13,897 nucleotides of DNA from Anaerolineae bacterium. GTDB lineage: Bacteria; Chloroflexota; Anaerolineae; E26-bin7. A program made the position numbers and the translations under genes. The stretch is taken from assembly GCA_029933115.1 (NCBI GenBank), contig JAOZOT010000001.1, positions 40,218-54,114 of the forward strand. Direction: 5' to 3'. The notes beneath the pieces were generated by a model. The model had not been told where the DNA came from and did no database searches. It saw only the letters and a program-made list of their open reading frames with translations. Within the stretch, counting starts at the first letter, position 1; every line of letters begins with the position of its first letter. This document shows, in pieces, positions 12,732 through 13,897 of the stretch.

Positions 12732-13897
12732 GTGACGTATAAAGCGATTCGCCGCACCCTGAGTCTGTCGAAAAGTGCAAGGCTGACAGCGAGTGTATCT
12801 GTCGGCCTATTTTTGTTTTCCTTCTCCATTTACCGAGCTACTTTGGCTCCTTCTATCACTTGGCAGCACGACGGTGCCGACGGCGGCGACTTGATTGCGG
12901 CTGCCTACACCCTGGGCATCCCTCACCCTACCGGCTACCCGCTATACGTTCTCCTGGCCCGACTGTTCACTCTGCTGCCCTGGGGTAATATCGCCTACCG
13001 GGTGAACTTGATGTCTGCTTTCTTCGCCGCAGCCGCCGTTTCCTTCGTATGCCTTGCCGGCGCGAATCTGCTGACGGTGGAAGTGCACGAAGGGCCTGTC
13101 AGGGCCGTGGAGTGGAACAAGCCGGCCACACTGATAGCTTCAGTGACGGCGGCCTTGGCCTTTGCCTTCTCTCCTATCTTCTGGTCTCAGGCGGTCATCG
13201 CTGAAGTATACACCCTTAACGCCTTTTTCGTCGCGTTGTTGATGTATCTGCTCTCGCGCTGTGCCGGGGTGAGCCCCTCCAAGAGTCCTTGCCCCTTTTA
13301 TTCCCTGGCTTTCGTCTACGGGTTGAGCTTGGGAAATCACCTCTCGATGCTCCTTCTGCTCCCGGCCGGTCTGGTTTTGATTTTAGGGGGCAGGCTCCGC
13401 CGCTTTCTAAAGCTCAAGACCGTGGCCGTCGCATCTGCGGTCTTTTTATCAGCACTCTCGGTTTATCTCTACCTGCCGCTACGCGCAGCGCAACGTCCGC
13501 CTATAAACTGGGGCGCCCCTTACACCGGGCCGGGTTTCATCTGGCTTGTCTCGGGCAAGCTCTATAGGCGGTTTGTTCTCTCCTTGCCGTGGGCGTACAT
13601 ACCCGCCCGGACCTCTGCCTGGTCGGCCCTGCTGGTTCAGCAGTTCGGTTGGTGGGGAGTGTTTCTGGGTCTGATAGGCTTGTGGTTCTGGTGGAATAAA
13701 GATCGCACCTTTTGTGGATTTCTGGTGATTCTTGTGGCGACCGCTTCCATTTATGCCATTGGCTACAATACCACCGACTCTTACGTCTATTTGATCCCTG
13801 CTTTTCTTGTCATCGCCTTGTGGTTGGGTAAAGGCGTAAGTTGGGTCTTGGCTGCTCTCAAAGAGCACCCCGGTAGGATGGCGAGACAGGCGTTTCT
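12732..13897 (+). CDS. DUF2723 multi-pass membrane protein (GT-C-like), 3'-truncated by the window end
   Basis: 388 codons are visible from GTG 12732, the first start after an in-frame TAG at 12714; AGAGG (12719-12723) lies 8 nt upstream. The frame stays open to the right edge. After a TM near 22-32, the hallmark first loop reads APSITWQHDGADGGDLI, then GIPHPTGYPLYVLLARLF, closely matching DUF2723, where an acidic residue in this loop is thought to be catalytic as in protein O-mannosyltransferases. SPIFWSQAVIAEVYTLNAFF and SLGNHLSMLLLLP, both family-typical, follow, with many TM helices. The fold group uses polyprenyl-phosphate sugars, so it may glycosylate exported proteins or glycolipids, which would suit the surface-glycan setting. 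This is inference. Residues 9-15 (TLSLSKS) come from a dispersed-repeat-like sequence, so the first 20 or so codons may be a recent extension. Confidence 0.85.
   Translation, partial: MTYKAIRRTLSLSKSARLTASVSVGLFLFSFSIYRATLAPSITWQHDGADGGDLIAAAYTLGIPHPTGYPLYVLLARLFTLLPWGNIAYRVNLMSAFFAAAAVSFVCLAGANLLTVEVHEGPVRAVEWNKPATLIASVTAALAFAFSPIFWSQAVIAEVYTLNAFFVALLMYLLSRCAGVSPSKSPCPFYSLAFVYGLSLGNHLSMLLLLPAGLVLILGGRLRRFLKLKTVAVASAVFLSALSVYLYLPLRAAQRPPINWGAPYTGPGFIWLVSGKLYRRFVLSLPWAYIPARTSAWSALLVQQFGWWGVFLGLIGLWFWWNKDRTFCGFLVILVATASIYAIGYNTTDSYVYLIPAFLVIALWLGKGVSWVLAALKEHPGRMARQAF
12754..12778 (+). repeat. Dispersed palindromic repeat-like element at the 5' end of the DUF2723 gene
   Basis: GCACCCTGAG, TCTGTCG, then AAAAGTGC: an imperfect palindrome with GCAC/GTGC ends. 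It resembles a widespread CACCCTGAGCCTGTCGAAGG-type bacterial repeat, differing at a few bases. It is read in frame as TLSLSKS, the usual translation of that repeat. Recognition is from memory, not a search. Confidence 0.5.

Noticed and set aside
1..13897. tRNA, rRNA, insertion sequence or phage genes
   Set aside because: No cloverleaf, rRNA-like block, transposase or integrase signature was seen on either strand.

Overview
The window looks like a chromosomal segment from an uncultured member of the Chloroflexota, probably Anaerolineae-like. The reasons are indirect: Thr/Pro-rich linkers in exported proteins, a DUF4012 protein, a DUF2723 membrane protein, a C-terminus ending in a FLPLIMK-type motif, an LPxTG-type C-terminus, and YVTN and PD40 propeller proteins. 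No rRNA, tRNA, CRISPR array, transposase or phage gene is visible. All recognisable genes lie on the + strand.

Bases 1-9119 read as one surface-polysaccharide gene cluster with tight spacing (19, 16, 11 and 44 bp gaps, one 19-bp overlap, then an 88-bp gap). In order it holds: the 3' end of a TolB/PD40 propeller protein with a Thr/Pro-rich stalk; a fused Wzz chain-length regulator/BY-kinase with a C-terminal tyrosine cluster; a membrane-anchored DUF4012 protein; an exported protein with a ZU5-like beta-sandwich and C-terminal membrane anchor; a UPF0104/LPG-synthase-TM family membrane protein; a GT2 glycosyltransferase fused to a polyprenyl-phosphate sugar-1-phosphate transferase; and a second ZU5-like exported protein, Cys-rich, ending in LPETGG, a membrane segment and basic residues. 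Together they suggest initiation of a lipid-linked glycan (GT2-PGT fusion), control of polymer length or export (Wzz-BY-kinase), and surface proteins made alongside it. No Wzx flippase, Wzy polymerase, tyrosine phosphatase or sortase lies inside the window.

Bases 9120-12731 hold two genes that look separately transcribed, each behind a good sigma70-like promoter with a 17-bp spacer and an extended -10. The first encodes a secreted clan GH-A-like hydrolase with two CARDB domains and a terminal FLPLIMK motif. The second encodes a secreted seven-bladed YVTN propeller. Long hairpins follow the second ZU5-like gene and the propeller gene. From 12732 to the right edge runs the 5' part of a DUF2723 (GT-C-like) multi-pass membrane protein, open to the window end.

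The most striking unexplained signal is a conserved segment, W-A-[AT]-P-[GD]-Q-[DS]-P-x-[RK]-Q-T-V-P-[TP]-P. It sits directly after the signal peptide in three proteins with two different downstream folds (4528-5550, 8304-9119, 11437-12570). Its position suggests a conserved mature N-terminus, perhaps a sorting or attachment tag. Other points are the Cys cluster in the second ZU5-like protein, the basic tail beyond the BY-kinase tyrosines, the GT2-PGT fusion, degenerate dispersed-repeat sequence read in frame inside genes, a nested dyad next to the hydrolase promoter, and two mutually exclusive hairpins after the propeller gene.
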